A program made the position numbers and the translations under genes. The notes below the pieces were generated by a model. The model did not search any database and was not told where the DNA came from. It saw nothing but the letters and a program-made list of their open reading frames with translations. Below, in pieces: positions 25,848-34,127 of a DNA stretch of 64,000 bases. The first letter of the stretch is position 1. Each line of letters begins with the position of its first letter. The DNA comes from Streptomyces pinistramenti. Lineage in GTDB: Bacteria > Actinomycetota > Actinomycetes > Streptomycetales > Streptomycetaceae. The stretch covers positions 24,722 to 88,721 of the forward strand of contig NZ_JAJCXB010000026.1 of assembly GCF_020564935.1 (NCBI RefSeq). Reading direction: 5' to 3'.

Positions 25848-26717
25848 CTACTTCACCGCCCCCAGGGAGAGCCCCTGGACGAGCTTGTCCTGGGCGGCGA
25901 ATCCGGCGATCAGCACCGGGAGGGAGATGACGGTGGCCGCCGCGCAGACCTTGGCCAGGAACAGGCCCTGGCTGGTGACGAATCCGGTCAGGAACACCGG
26001 CGATGTCCCCGCGACGATGCCGGTCAGGACGCGGGCGAAGAGCAGCTCGTTCCAGCTGAAGATGAACGAGATCAGGGCGGTGGCGGCGATGCCCGGCATG
26101 GCGACCGGCGCGACGATGCGCAGCAGGGTGGTGCCGAGCCCTGCGCCGTCGATGGACGCCGCCTCCAGCATCTCGACGGGCACTTCGGCGAGGAAGGAAC
26201 GCATCATCCACACCGCGATCGGCAGGTTCATCGAGGTGTAGAGGATGATCAGCAGCCAGATGCTGTCCAGCATCCCGGTGTTCTGCGCGACCAGGTAGAT
26301 GGGCAGCAGCCCCGCCACCAGCGGCAGCATCTTGGTGGAGAGGAAGAAGAACATCACGTCGCTCCACTTGCGCACCGGCCGGATCGACAGGGCGTAGGCC
26401 GCGGGAACGGCGAGGAGCAGGACGAGCAGGGTGGAAACGACCGACGCGGTCAGCGAGTTGATCAGCGGCGGCCAGGGGCTGATGCCGGTGCCGGCGCCGA
26501 AGAACTCGCGGTAGCCGTGCAGGGTGAGCGGGGCGGCGATGCTCGGCGGGTTGGTCGCCGCGTCCTGCTCGCTGTGGAAGGACGTGAGCACCATCCACGC
26601 GACGGGCAGGAAGAAGGCGATGCCGCACAGCCAGGCGAGCAGGCCCAGCAGGCTGCCGGTGCGGCGGCGGCGCCGTAGTGCGGGGGACGCGGAACGGCTC
26701 AGGGATGCGCTGCTCAT
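25848..26717 (-). CDS. Sugar/polyol ABC transporter permease (second subunit)
   Basis: This 289-residue protein has six membrane helices and the EAA loop EMLEAASIDGAGLGTTLLRI, which contacts the ATPase. It is of the carbohydrate-uptake CUT1 type (MalG-like). The ATG at 26717 overlaps the stop codon of the first permease (ATGA). It is the last gene of a binding protein-permease-permease operon with no ATPase gene. Streptomycetes usually serve such importers with the shared ATPase MsiK. Confidence 0.92.
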   Translation of the reverse strand: MSSASLSRSASPALRRRRRTGSLLGLLAWLCGIAFFLPVAWMVLTSFHSEQDAATNPPSIAAPLTLHGYREFFGAGTGISPWPPLINSLTASVVSTLLVLLLAVPAAYALSIRPVRKWSDVMFFFLSTKMLPLVAGLLPIYLVAQNTGMLDSIWLLIILYTSMNLPIAVWMMRSFLAEVPVEMLEAASIDGAGLGTTLLRIVAPVAMPGIAATALISFIFSWNELLFARVLTGIVAGTSPVFLTGFVTSQGLFLAKVCAAATVISLPVLIAGFAAQDKLVQGLSLGAVK

Positions 26718-27649
26718 CGGGTGACCTCCTCGCGCAGCAGGGACGACACCGCGCGCAGCGCGAACGTCGCCACCAGCAGCGAACACAGCACGACGACGAC
26801 GCCCTGAGCGGACGCCCGTCCGTAGTCATGGGCCTGGTAGAAGGTCTGGTAGATGGTGTAGGGGAGATTGGCCGTGCCCAGGCCGCCCGACGTGATGGTG
26901 AAGACCGCGTCGAAGTTCTGCACGACGTACACCGTGCCCAGCAGGGCGGCGAGTTCGAGATAGCGGCGCAGGTGAGGCAGCGTCAGATAGCGGAAGACAT
27001 CGAACGTCGTGGCGCCGTCCATCCGGGCCGCCTCGACGGCGTCGGCCGGCCGGCTCTGCAGACCGGCCAGCAGGATCAGCATCATGAACGGCGTCCACTG
27101 CCAGATCAGCGACGCCTCCACCGCGGCCAGCGGCGAATCGGTCATCCAGTCCGGCTGCGGCGGGTTGTCGCTGCCGAACAGGCCCCATATCCAGGACAGG
27201 CAGCCGTTGATGAACCCGTACGACGCGTTGTACAGCGCGTGCTTCCACAGCAGCGCGGAGGCGACCGGCACCACCAGGAACGGCGTGATGAGCAGGGTGC
27301 GGACGATGCCGCGGCCGCGGAAGCTGCGGTCGAGCAGCAGCGCGAGCCCAAGGCCGAGCAGCAGACTCACCAGCACCACGGTCACGGTCAGCAGCACGGT
27401 CGTGCCGACCGACGCGCGCATCGCCGGGTCCGTGAACACCGCCGCGTAGTTGTCGAAGGCGGCGAAGCCGCGGTTGCCGGGGGCCAGCGCGTTCCAGCGG
27501 GTGAAGGAGATCACCACGGTGGCCACGAACGGCAGTTGGGTCACGATGATCAGGAAGACCAGCGCGGGCAGCAGGGGTGCACGGCGCGCCCAGTCCTTCG
27601 CGCGCTGCGCCCGCAGGCCGCGGGACGTGTCAGCGGTCGGCGTAGGCAC
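26714..27649 (-). CDS. Sugar/polyol ABC transporter permease (first subunit)
   Basis: This 311-residue MalF-like permease has six helices and the EAA loop DAVEAARMDGATTFDVFRYL. The start is a GTG at 27649, inside the last codons of the binding-protein gene (20-nt overlap), and AGGAGG stands 6 nt before it. The overlap indicates translational coupling. Later in-frame starts would cut into the conserved N-terminal helix region. Confidence 0.9.
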   Translation of the reverse strand: MPTPTADTSRGLRAQRAKDWARRAPLLPALVFLIIVTQLPFVATVVISFTRWNALAPGNRGFAAFDNYAAVFTDPAMRASVGTTVLLTVTVVLVSLLLGLGLALLLDRSFRGRGIVRTLLITPFLVVPVASALLWKHALYNASYGFINGCLSWIWGLFGSDNPPQPDWMTDSPLAAVEASLIWQWTPFMMLILLAGLQSRPADAVEAARMDGATTFDVFRYLTLPHLRRYLELAALLGTVYVVQNFDAVFTITSGGLGTANLPYTIYQTFYQAHDYGRASAQGVVVVLCSLLVATFALRAVSSLLREEVTR

Positions 27650-29006
27650 GCGCCACCTCCTCGGCGAGCCGCTGGCCGTGCTCCAGCGCCGCGGGCACGC
27701 TCTGCTTGCCCGCGATGGCCGAACTGATCTCCTGGGACACCTTGGTGCCCAGATCGGAGAACTCGGGTATGCCCACGAACTGGATGCCGGGGGCGGGCCG
27801 CGGCTGCACACCGGGGTCGTCCGGACGGGCCGATCTGATCGCCTGCTCCGTCGCCGGCGCGAAGGCCCCGGACTCCTTCACGTACGCGGGATCCCGGTAG
27901 AGCGAGGCGCGCTTGCCGCCCGGCGCCCGTGACCAGCCCAACTCCTTGGCCACCAGCCGCTCGTACTTCTTGCTCGACGCCCAGGAGATGAACTTCCAGG
28001 CGGCGTCCTGGTGCGTGCTCGCCTTCTGGATGCCCCAGGCCCAGGTGTAGAGCCAGCCCGCGCTGCCGGTCCGCTCGACCGGCGCCGGGGCGTAGCCGAC
28101 CTTGCCCGCCACCTTGGAGTCGGCGCTCTCCAGCGAGCCCGCGCCCGCCGTCGCGTCGTACCACATGGCGACCTTGCCCTGCTGCATGTCGTTGAGGCAC
28201 TCGGTGTAGCCGGCCTGCGGTGCGCCGGCCTCGCCGTGTCTGCGGACCAGGTCGACGTAGAAGCGGGTGGCCTTCGTGAACTCCGGGCTGTCGAGCTTCG
28301 CCTTCCAGTCCTCGGTGAACCAGGTGCCGCCGAAGGTGTTGACGACGGTGCTCAGCGGCGCGGCCAGCTGCCCCCAACCGGGCTGCCCGCGCAGGCAGAT
28401 GCCCTTGAGTCCGTTCCGGGATCCGTCCAGCTTCGCGGCCAGCGCGGCGACCTGCCGCCAGGTCGGGTGGGCGGGCATCGTCAGGCCCGCGGCCCTGACC
28501 AGGTCCTTGCGGTACATCAGGAAGGAGGACTCGCCGTAGAACGGCTCCGCGTAGATCTTGCCGTCCGCCGCGGTCAGCGACTTACGGACCGGCTCCAGGA
28601 TGTCCTTCTGGTCGAACTCCCGGTCCTTCGCGGCCCGTTCGCCCAGCGGGGTCAGCCAGCCGTTGCGGGCGTAGATCGGCGTCTCGTAATTGCTCAGGCT
28701 CGCCACGTCGTACTGCCCGGCCTGGCTGGAGAAGTCCTGGCTCATCTTGTCGCGCAGGTCGTCCTCGGGCAGCACGGTGAAGTTCACCTTGATGCCGGTC
28801 TCCTTGGTGAAGTGCGCGGCCGTCAGCCGCTGCAGATCCACCATCTGCGGGTTGTTCACCATCAGTACGTTGATGGTGTGCGCGCCGTCGTTGCCGACGT
28901 CACCCGCGCCGCGATAGCAGCCGGCGGTGGCCAGCGACAGGGTCAGGGTGACCGCGGTCAGCGCGGTGGCGCGGCCTCGGCTGCTGCCAGGGGATCGTGC
29001 TCTCAC
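27630..29006 (-). CDS. Extracellular solute-binding lipoprotein, sorbitol/mannitol type
   Basis: The 458-residue precursor has a signal peptide ending LSLATAGC (Cys30 lipidated), then a type I sugar-binding fold. INVLMVNNPQMVDLQRL, YGESSFLMYRKDLV, NDMQQGKVAMWYDATAGAG and WLYTWAWGIQ are words typical of the sorbitol/mannitol-binding SmoE-like group. The ligand is therefore probably a polyol or related sugar. The start is GTG with AAAGGTAGAAG upstream. It forms an operon with two permeases and lies next to a DeoR-type regulator. No polyol dehydrogenase is nearby, so the pathway continues elsewhere. Confidence 0.9.
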   Translation of the reverse strand: MRARSPGSSRGRATALTAVTLTLSLATAGCYRGAGDVGNDGAHTINVLMVNNPQMVDLQRLTAAHFTKETGIKVNFTVLPEDDLRDKMSQDFSSQAGQYDVASLSNYETPIYARNGWLTPLGERAAKDREFDQKDILEPVRKSLTAADGKIYAEPFYGESSFLMYRKDLVRAAGLTMPAHPTWRQVAALAAKLDGSRNGLKGICLRGQPGWGQLAAPLSTVVNTFGGTWFTEDWKAKLDSPEFTKATRFYVDLVRRHGEAGAPQAGYTECLNDMQQGKVAMWYDATAGAGSLESADSKVAGKVGYAPAPVERTGSAGWLYTWAWGIQKASTHQDAAWKFISWASSKKYERLVAKELGWSRAPGGKRASLYRDPAYVKESGAFAPATEQAIRSARPDDPGVQPRPAPGIQFVGIPEFSDLGTKVSQEISSAIAGKQSVPAALEHGQRLAEEVARAYADR

Positions 29007-29131
29007 ACTTCTACCTTTCTGGGGACATCCGTCGGGCCCGGCCGCCGTCCACGCCGGACGCGCGGGCCTGCGGCGGGCACGGGGGACCGGCCGGCGGCCG
29101 TGCGGGGCCGCCGACGCCGGTGGTGTGCGTG

Positions 29132-29164
29132 CGGTACGGGCCGGTCGTCGGGCGGCCCGTACCG
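29132..29164 (-). terminator. 11-bp hairpin after the DeoR gene
   Basis: CGGTACGGGCC (29132-29142) pairs exactly with GGCCCGTACCG (29154-29164), just past the DeoR stop codon on the minus strand. It suggests that the binding-protein operon has its own promoter in 29007-29131. An operator function is possible too. Confidence 0.55.
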
Positions 29165-29165
29165 G

Positions 29166-29927
29166 TCAGACCCGGAGCACCTGCGGCCCCAGGAGGGAGT
29201 AGCGGTGGGCCTCGGGCCCGGACAGGCCGGCGTCGGTGACGATCGTGTCGACGTCGCCGATGCCGGCGAACCGACAGAAACTGCTCGCGCCGAACTTGCT
29301 GTGCACCCCGACCAGCACCCGCCGCCGCGACGAACGGACGGCCTGCTCCTTCACGTCGGCGACGGCCGGGTCCGGGGTGGTCAGGCCGTGCTCACGGGAG
29401 ATGCCGTTCGCGCCCAGGAACGCCAGGTCGATGACGAACCGGGCGAGCATGTCCCGCGCCCACGACCCCACCGTCGCCTGCGTCCCCGACCGCACCCGCC
29501 CGCCGGCCAGCAGGACGGTGGTGGAATCGGATTCCGACACCAGGGACGCGGTGCGCAGCGACGGGGTGATCACGGTCAGCGGCCGGTCGGTGGGCAGCAG
29601 CACGGCGACCAGCTCCGGCGTGTAGCCCTCGTCCACGAACACCGTCTCGGCCTCGCCGACCAGCTGCGCCGCGGCCGCGGCGATCCGGCGCTTCTCCGCG
29701 ACCTGCTGGGTCTCGCGCCGGGCCAGGGTGGTCTCGAATCCGGCACTCTCGACCGGATATGCGGCGCCGTGGGTGCGCCGGATCAGGCCCCGGCGCTCCA
29801 GCGCGCTCAGGTCGCGCCGCACGGTTTCCCGGGCGACCCGGAACTCCTCCGCGGCATCCGCGACATCGACCCGGCCGGTCTGCCGGGCGAGCACGAGGAT
29901 GCGGTGCTGACGTTCCTCGGCCCTCAT
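29166..29927 (-). CDS. DeoR/GlpR-family transcriptional regulator
   Basis: The protein has 253 residues. The N-terminal helix-turn-helix has VDVADAAEEFRVARETVRRD and the DeoR hallmark RRGLIRRTHGAA. The C-terminal part is an isomerase-like effector domain with FVDEGYT and FLGANGIS, which normally senses a phosphorylated sugar. AGGAGA precedes the ATG. It lies upstream of the polyol-type ABC importer on the same strand and most likely represses it and itself. Confidence 0.92.
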   Translation of the reverse strand: MRAEERQHRILVLARQTGRVDVADAAEEFRVARETVRRDLSALERRGLIRRTHGAAYPVESAGFETTLARRETQQVAEKRRIAAAAAQLVGEAETVFVDEGYTPELVAVLLPTDRPLTVITPSLRTASLVSESDSTTVLLAGGRVRSGTQATVGSWARDMLARFVIDLAFLGANGISREHGLTTPDPAVADVKEQAVRSSRRRVLVGVHSKFGASSFCRFAGIGDVDTIVTDAGLSGPEAHRYSLLGPQVLRV

Positions 29928-30374
29928 GGTGTTCTCCTGCGCATAGCGTCGATCCGTTCGGTCACGGGACTGCCCGTTTCTGCCCGCCCGAGGTTTATAG
30001 CAACGGTTCCCGCACCGTCTGCTGCCCGCGGCAGCAGGAAAGATGCCTGTTTCCGCCCGCCCCGTAGCGCCCGGTACAGGGGCGTCCGCAGCGGACGTGC
30101 CCGTTCCGCCCCGCTGGGCGGTCCGCGGACATCCCGATGCGTGGGATCCGGCCGGTGCCTGGTGGCCGAAACCGCACCTGTTGACCGTTTCGGACCGGCC
30201 GGGGCGCTTCGTGGATCACTCGCGAGGAGGATTCGGTACGTCCCGGGAACGGCCCTGACCGGCAGCGGACCGCCGTTGCGGCACCACGGCGGGACGGCCG
30301 GGCCGGGAGGCCCCCGCGTACGCCGGTGGCCCGCAGCGGTGAGGGTGCGCGCGAGGGCGCTTAGGCTGGGCGGT
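29928..30374. promoter_or_regulatory. DeoR promoter with paired 20-nt direct repeats
   Basis: TGCCCGTTTCTGCCCGCCCG (29971-29990) and TGCCTGTTTCCGCCCGCCCC (30044-30063) match at 17 of 20 positions, 73 nt apart, close to seven helical turns. Between them on the minus strand lies TATAAA (complement of 29994-29999), a candidate -10 box for the DeoR gene. A hairpin GCTGCC-CGC-GGCAGC (30021-30035) is also there. Direct repeats flanking the promoter fit a DeoR-family regulator acting on itself by looping. The rest of the gap (30064-30374) shows nothing else I can name, except the -10 box of the STAS gene. Confidence 0.5.
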
Positions 30375-30830
30375 ATGAGTGCGGAGATGCGGTCGTTGGC
30401 GGTCACTGCGATCGCGCAGGGGGAGGAGTGTGCGGTCCTGCGGGTGACAGGGGAGCTGGACCTCCGCACCGAGCAGGCGTTTCTCGCCGAGGCCCGGTCC
30501 GTCGTCTCGGCCGGTCATCGCTTCCTGGTGCTCGACCTGACCGCCCTGCGCTTCTGCGACTCCCGCGGCCTGAGCTGCCTGCTCGCGCTGGAATGGCTGT
30601 GCCGGCGGCTGGAGGGCCGGCTGTTCCTGGCCTCCCTCGGCGTGCGGATGCTGCGGCTGCTGGTCGGCACCCAGTCCCTGGGGGTCTTCTCCTGCTACCC
30701 CACCGTCGGCCACGCCCTGGCGGCGGTGCCGGACGGCAGCCGCCCGGCCTGGCCGCCGTCGATGGACGAGCCCGCACCGCCTGCGGACGGCGATCCGGAG
30801 CCCGACGGGACCGGCCACCGCGCCCCGTAA
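30375..30830 (+). CDS. STAS-domain anti-sigma factor antagonist
   Basis: The protein has 151 residues. The STAS fold spans about 8-110 with VTGELDLRTEQAF, VLDLTALRFCDSRGLSCLL and the candidate phosphorylation site Ser63 in the CDSRG loop. These proteins, when unphosphorylated, bind anti-sigma kinases and free a sigma factor. The C-terminal 35 residues are acidic and Pro-rich. TAGGCT lies 7 nt before the ATG with no ribosome-binding site, so the mRNA is probably leaderless. No anti-sigma kinase is adjacent. Confidence 0.88.
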   Translation: MSAEMRSLAVTAIAQGEECAVLRVTGELDLRTEQAFLAEARSVVSAGHRFLVLDLTALRFCDSRGLSCLLALEWLCRRLEGRLFLASLGVRMLRLLVGTQSLGVFSCYPTVGHALAAVPDGSRPAWPPSMDEPAPPADGDPEPDGTGHRAP

Positions 30831-30911
30831 GAGCCCGTCACCGGACACCGGGCGTACCCCGGCGATTGCTACGCTGCGGCCACGACCTGACACGGGGAGA
30901 GGGGGCGCGAG

Positions 30912-31700
30912 GTGCCGGGTGCCGAGGTGGCGCGGCCACGTCGCGGGCGGCCGTCCCTCCGCAAGGAGGTCGCCGACGCAATCAAGCGCCACATGCTCGA
31001 CAACCGGATGCGACCGGGCGACCCACTGCCGACCGAGGCCGAACTGTGCGCGACGCTGAGCGCCAGCCGCTCCAGCGTGCGCGAGGCCGTCAATGCGCTG
31101 GCCGCGCTGGACATCGTCGAGGTCCGGCACGGGCACGGCACCTACGTCGGCACCCTGGGCCTGTCGGCGCTGGCCGAGAGCATGACGTTCCGTGGACTGC
31201 TCAGCCCCGGCGACGAGTTCCGCGGCTACGCCGATCTCGTCGACGTCAGGGAACTCTTCGAGCGGGGCAACGCCGAACGCATCGTCGGCGCGCTCACCCC
31301 CGCACACCTGGACAGGCTGGACGGCCTGGTGGCGGAGATGGAGCTCCGCCGCGCGGGCGGCGACGCGTTCGTGGCCACCGACCGGGCCTTCCACGCCCTG
31401 CTCGTCGAACCGCTCGGCAACGACCTCATCAGCCAGCTGTCCCAGGCGTTCTGGGACAGCTACGCAGGCGTCGGACCGCACCTCGGCCTGATCACGATCG
31501 AGGACGAGCGGCACACCGTCGACGTGCACCGCCGCCTCACCGACGCCGCCAGGGCCGGTGACGCCGCCGCCTTCGCCGCCGCGGTGGCCGACCACTACGC
31601 GCCGGTGCGCCGACGGCTGGCCGAGGCCCGCTCGGCAGGCACCGCGGCCCGTCACGGCACGTCCCCTACGGTGCCGTGCCGTCGCGCAGCGCGCCGATGA
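30912..31700 (+). CDS. GntR-family regulator, FadR subgroup (FCD domain)
   Basis: The protein has 262 residues. The winged helix (about 15-75) has LRKEVADAIKRHML, PLPTEAELCATLSASRSSVR and VEVRHGHGTYV. The C-terminal all-helical FCD domain contains ATDRAFHALL and ends in VADHYAPVRRRL. FCD regulators sense organic acids or sugars, often bound to a metal held by Asp and His residues. The start is GTG after GGGGAGAGGGGG. The 3' end overlaps the convergent LysR gene by 35 nt. Its target is not evident; the lysine-type operon beyond the LysR gene is one possibility. Confidence 0.9.
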   Translation: MPGAEVARPRRGRPSLRKEVADAIKRHMLDNRMRPGDPLPTEAELCATLSASRSSVREAVNALAALDIVEVRHGHGTYVGTLGLSALAESMTFRGLLSPGDEFRGYADLVDVRELFERGNAERIVGALTPAHLDRLDGLVAEMELRRAGGDAFVATDRAFHALLVEPLGNDLISQLSQAFWDSYAGVGPHLGLITIEDERHTVDVHRRLTDAARAGDAAAFAAAVADHYAPVRRRLAEARSAGTAARHGTSPTVPCRRAARR

Positions 31701-32595
31701 GCGCCGCCACCGACGGCCGCCGGCGCGACGCGGCGCCGACGGCGACGACGACCTGCCGCTCCACCCGGTCCCGCAGCGGCACGGAAGCGATCCCCTCCGA
31801 CCGCAGCCGCAGCATCAGCTCCGTCAGCGGCGTGACCCCGAGACCCGCCGCGACCATCGCCAGCGACGTGGCCGTATCGGTGACCTCGTGCACCACCCGC
31901 GGCTCGAAACCGGCACGGCGGCAGACGGCCCGCATCGCCCGCCCGTAGTACGAGCCGGCCGCGGGCAGTATCCAGTCCAGACCGGCCGCGTCGGCCAGCC
32001 GCAGCGGCGCGTACGGCGGCCGTGCCGCTTGTGGCACCCGCTCGCCCGGCGGCGCGGGCCCGGCGGGCACGGCCAGCGCGAACCGTTCGGTGCGCAGCCG
32101 CACCACGTCCACGTCGCCGTCCCTGGCGAGCGGCGCGTCCGGGTAGTCGAGCCCCAGCGCCAGGTCCACCCGCCCGGCGCACACCTCGGCGTACGCCTGG
32201 TCCACGTCCACCTCACGGCTCACCACGCGGACACCCGGGTGCCGGGCCCGCAGCCGGTCCAGGGCGGGCGGCAGCAGGGCGGCGGCCGCGGTGCCGAAGA
32301 CGCCGAGCCGCAGCCGCGCCACGACCTCGGCGCGGCCGCGCTCCAGGGCCGCCACCGCCTCCGCCTGCGCGGCCAGGATCCGTTCGGCGTGCCGCGCGAG
32401 GGTGTGCCCGGCGTCGGTCAGCTCCACCCGGCGGCCCGTCCGCCGGACCAGCTCCGTGCCGGTGGCCCGCTCCAGCGCGGCGATCTGCTGCGAGACCGCG
32501 CCCGGCGTGTAGCCGAGGGCCGCGGCGGCCGCGGTCATCGTGCCGCTGCGGGTCAGCTCCAGGAGTGTTCTGAGCTGAACTCCCGGAAGCTCCAT
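31666..32595 (-). CDS. LysR-family regulator of the lysine-type catabolic operon
   Basis: The protein has 309 residues. The N-terminal winged HTH has ELTRSGTMTAAAAALGYTPG and RRVELTDAG. The substrate-binding domain contains ARLRLGVFGTAAAALLP. It is divergent from the FAD oxidase-DUF1338-ALDH7 operon, with 277 nt between them, so it is the natural candidate for its activator. TACGCT stands 6 nt before the ATG and no ribosome-binding site is visible, which suggests a leaderless mRNA. Confidence 0.9.
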   Translation of the reverse strand: MELPGVQLRTLLELTRSGTMTAAAAALGYTPGAVSQQIAALERATGTELVRRTGRRVELTDAGHTLARHAERILAAQAEAVAALERGRAEVVARLRLGVFGTAAAALLPPALDRLRARHPGVRVVSREVDVDQAYAEVCAGRVDLALGLDYPDAPLARDGDVDVVRLRTERFALAVPAGPAPPGERVPQAARPPYAPLRLADAAGLDWILPAAGSYYGRAMRAVCRRAGFEPRVVHEVTDTATSLAMVAAGLGVTPLTELMLRLRSEGIASVPLRDRVERQVVVAVGAASRRRPSVAALIGALRDGTAP

Positions 32596-32872
32596 GGCGG
32601 AAGCGTAGAGGTGCGCAGGACGCCGCGCCCACCGCCGGAGGGCGCCCGCGACGGCGCGCGCCCCACTGCAGCGTTCCTGATAGATCACCTTGAGCACCTG
32701 TGCATGGACGCAGAGCAGCCCGGTGCCGCACCATTTGAAGGAACCCACCGCGCGCCGGCCGCCCGTCCCACCCGGGACCTGAGCCCCACCGCGGGCCACC
32801 GCCGGACGGCACCACCCCAGGAGCGGAGCGACCCCGGGAGAGACCCCCCACGAGACGGGAAGGCGGCCCCCG

Positions 32873-34078
32873 ATGGCTTCCACCGCTGCGTGTGTCCCTG
32901 TCCCCGAAGAGGCCGACGTCGTGATCATCGGCGGCGGCGTCATCGGGGCGAGCATCGCATTCCACCTGGCCGAGGCCGGTGTCGGCCGGATCCTGCTGCT
33001 GGAGCGCGACCGCCCCGCCTCCGGCTCGTCGGGCAAACCGCTCGGCGGCGTCCGCGCCCAGTTCTCCGACCCGCTGAACATCAGGATCGGCCTGCGCAGC
33101 CTGGATGCCTGGCGGGACTTCGGCCGCAGGCCGGGAGCGGACCTCGGCCTGGAAAACGTCGGCTACCTCTTCCTCCTCGGCGACGCGGCCGAACTCGCCA
33201 CCTTCGAAGCCGGTGTCGAGACCCAGAACGCGCTCGGCGTCCCCAGCCGCATCCTCACCCCGCGCGAGGCCCACGACCTGTGCCCCTACACCGACCCCGA
33301 CACCCTGGTCGCCGCCGCGTACTCGCCGTCCGACGGCTACGCCCGCCCCAAGTCCGCGGTGACCGGCTACCTGCGGGCCGCCCGCCGCCTCGGTGCGACG
33401 GTCCGTACCCGGTGCCCGGTCACCGGCATCGGCACCACCCCGGGCGCGGCGGCGGACGGCGGGCGCCAGGCCGTGCACACGCCGTACGGCACGGTGCACA
33501 CGCCGACCGTCATCTGCTGCGCCGGCGCCTGGTCGGCCGCCGTCGGGAAGATGGCCGGCGCCGAGCTGCCCGTCACCCCGCTCCGCCGCCAGATCGCCCT
33601 CACCGGACCGCTGCGGCCCGCGCCGCCCCGGATCCCCTTCACCCTCGACTTCGGCTCCACCCTCTACTTCCACAACGACGGCGCGGGCGGCCTGCTCATG
33701 GGCCTCTCCGACCCCGCCCAACAGGCCGGATTCGGGCGCCGGTTCAGCCGCGAGTGGCTGGGCCCGTTCCGTGCCGCGGCCGCCCGCAGGGCACCCGGCA
33801 TCGCCCGCTTCCCGGTCGCCGGCGGCTGGGCCGGTCTGTACGAGATGACGCCGGACCGCAATGCGCTGATCGGCGAGGCGGAGCGCACGGCGGCACATCG
33901 GGGGCGTTTCCTGTATGCGACGGGATTCTCCGGGCACGGATTCCTCCAGGCACCGGCCGTCGGCGAGATCGTCCGCGACCTCTACCTTGGCCGGCCGCCG
34001 TTCCTCGACGTCAGCCCGCTGTCCGCCACCCGCTTCGACGGCCGCACCACCGCCAGGCCGGAAGCCCACATCATCTGA
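32873..34078 (+). CDS. FAD-dependent amine/amino-acid oxidase (DAO family)
   Basis: The protein has 401 residues. The FAD dinucleotide motif VVIIGGGVIGASIA (residues about 16-29) is followed by ASGSSGKPLGGVRAQFSDPLN. The C-terminal part GFSGHGFLQAPAVGEIVRDL is typical of the sarcosine/pipecolate oxidase branch of DAO enzymes. Because the next two genes handle 2-oxoadipate and aminoadipate semialdehyde, oxidation of L-pipecolate (or a related cyclic amine of lysine breakdown) is a reasonable guess. Other secondary amines are possible. It is the first gene of a three-gene run on the plus strand. Confidence 0.85.
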   Translation: MASTAACVPVPEEADVVIIGGGVIGASIAFHLAEAGVGRILLLERDRPASGSSGKPLGGVRAQFSDPLNIRIGLRSLDAWRDFGRRPGADLGLENVGYLFLLGDAAELATFEAGVETQNALGVPSRILTPREAHDLCPYTDPDTLVAAAYSPSDGYARPKSAVTGYLRAARRLGATVRTRCPVTGIGTTPGAAADGGRQAVHTPYGTVHTPTVICCAGAWSAAVGKMAGAELPVTPLRRQIALTGPLRPAPPRIPFTLDFGSTLYFHNDGAGGLLMGLSDPAQQAGFGRRFSREWLGPFRAAAARRAPGIARFPVAGGWAGLYEMTPDRNALIGEAERTAAHRGRFLYATGFSGHGFLQAPAVGEIVRDLYLGRPPFLDVSPLSATRFDGRTTARPEAHII

Positions 34079-34127
34079 AACCCCGGCCCCACCCCACCGT
34101 GAGCCCCGCACACACCCGGAGGTCCGC

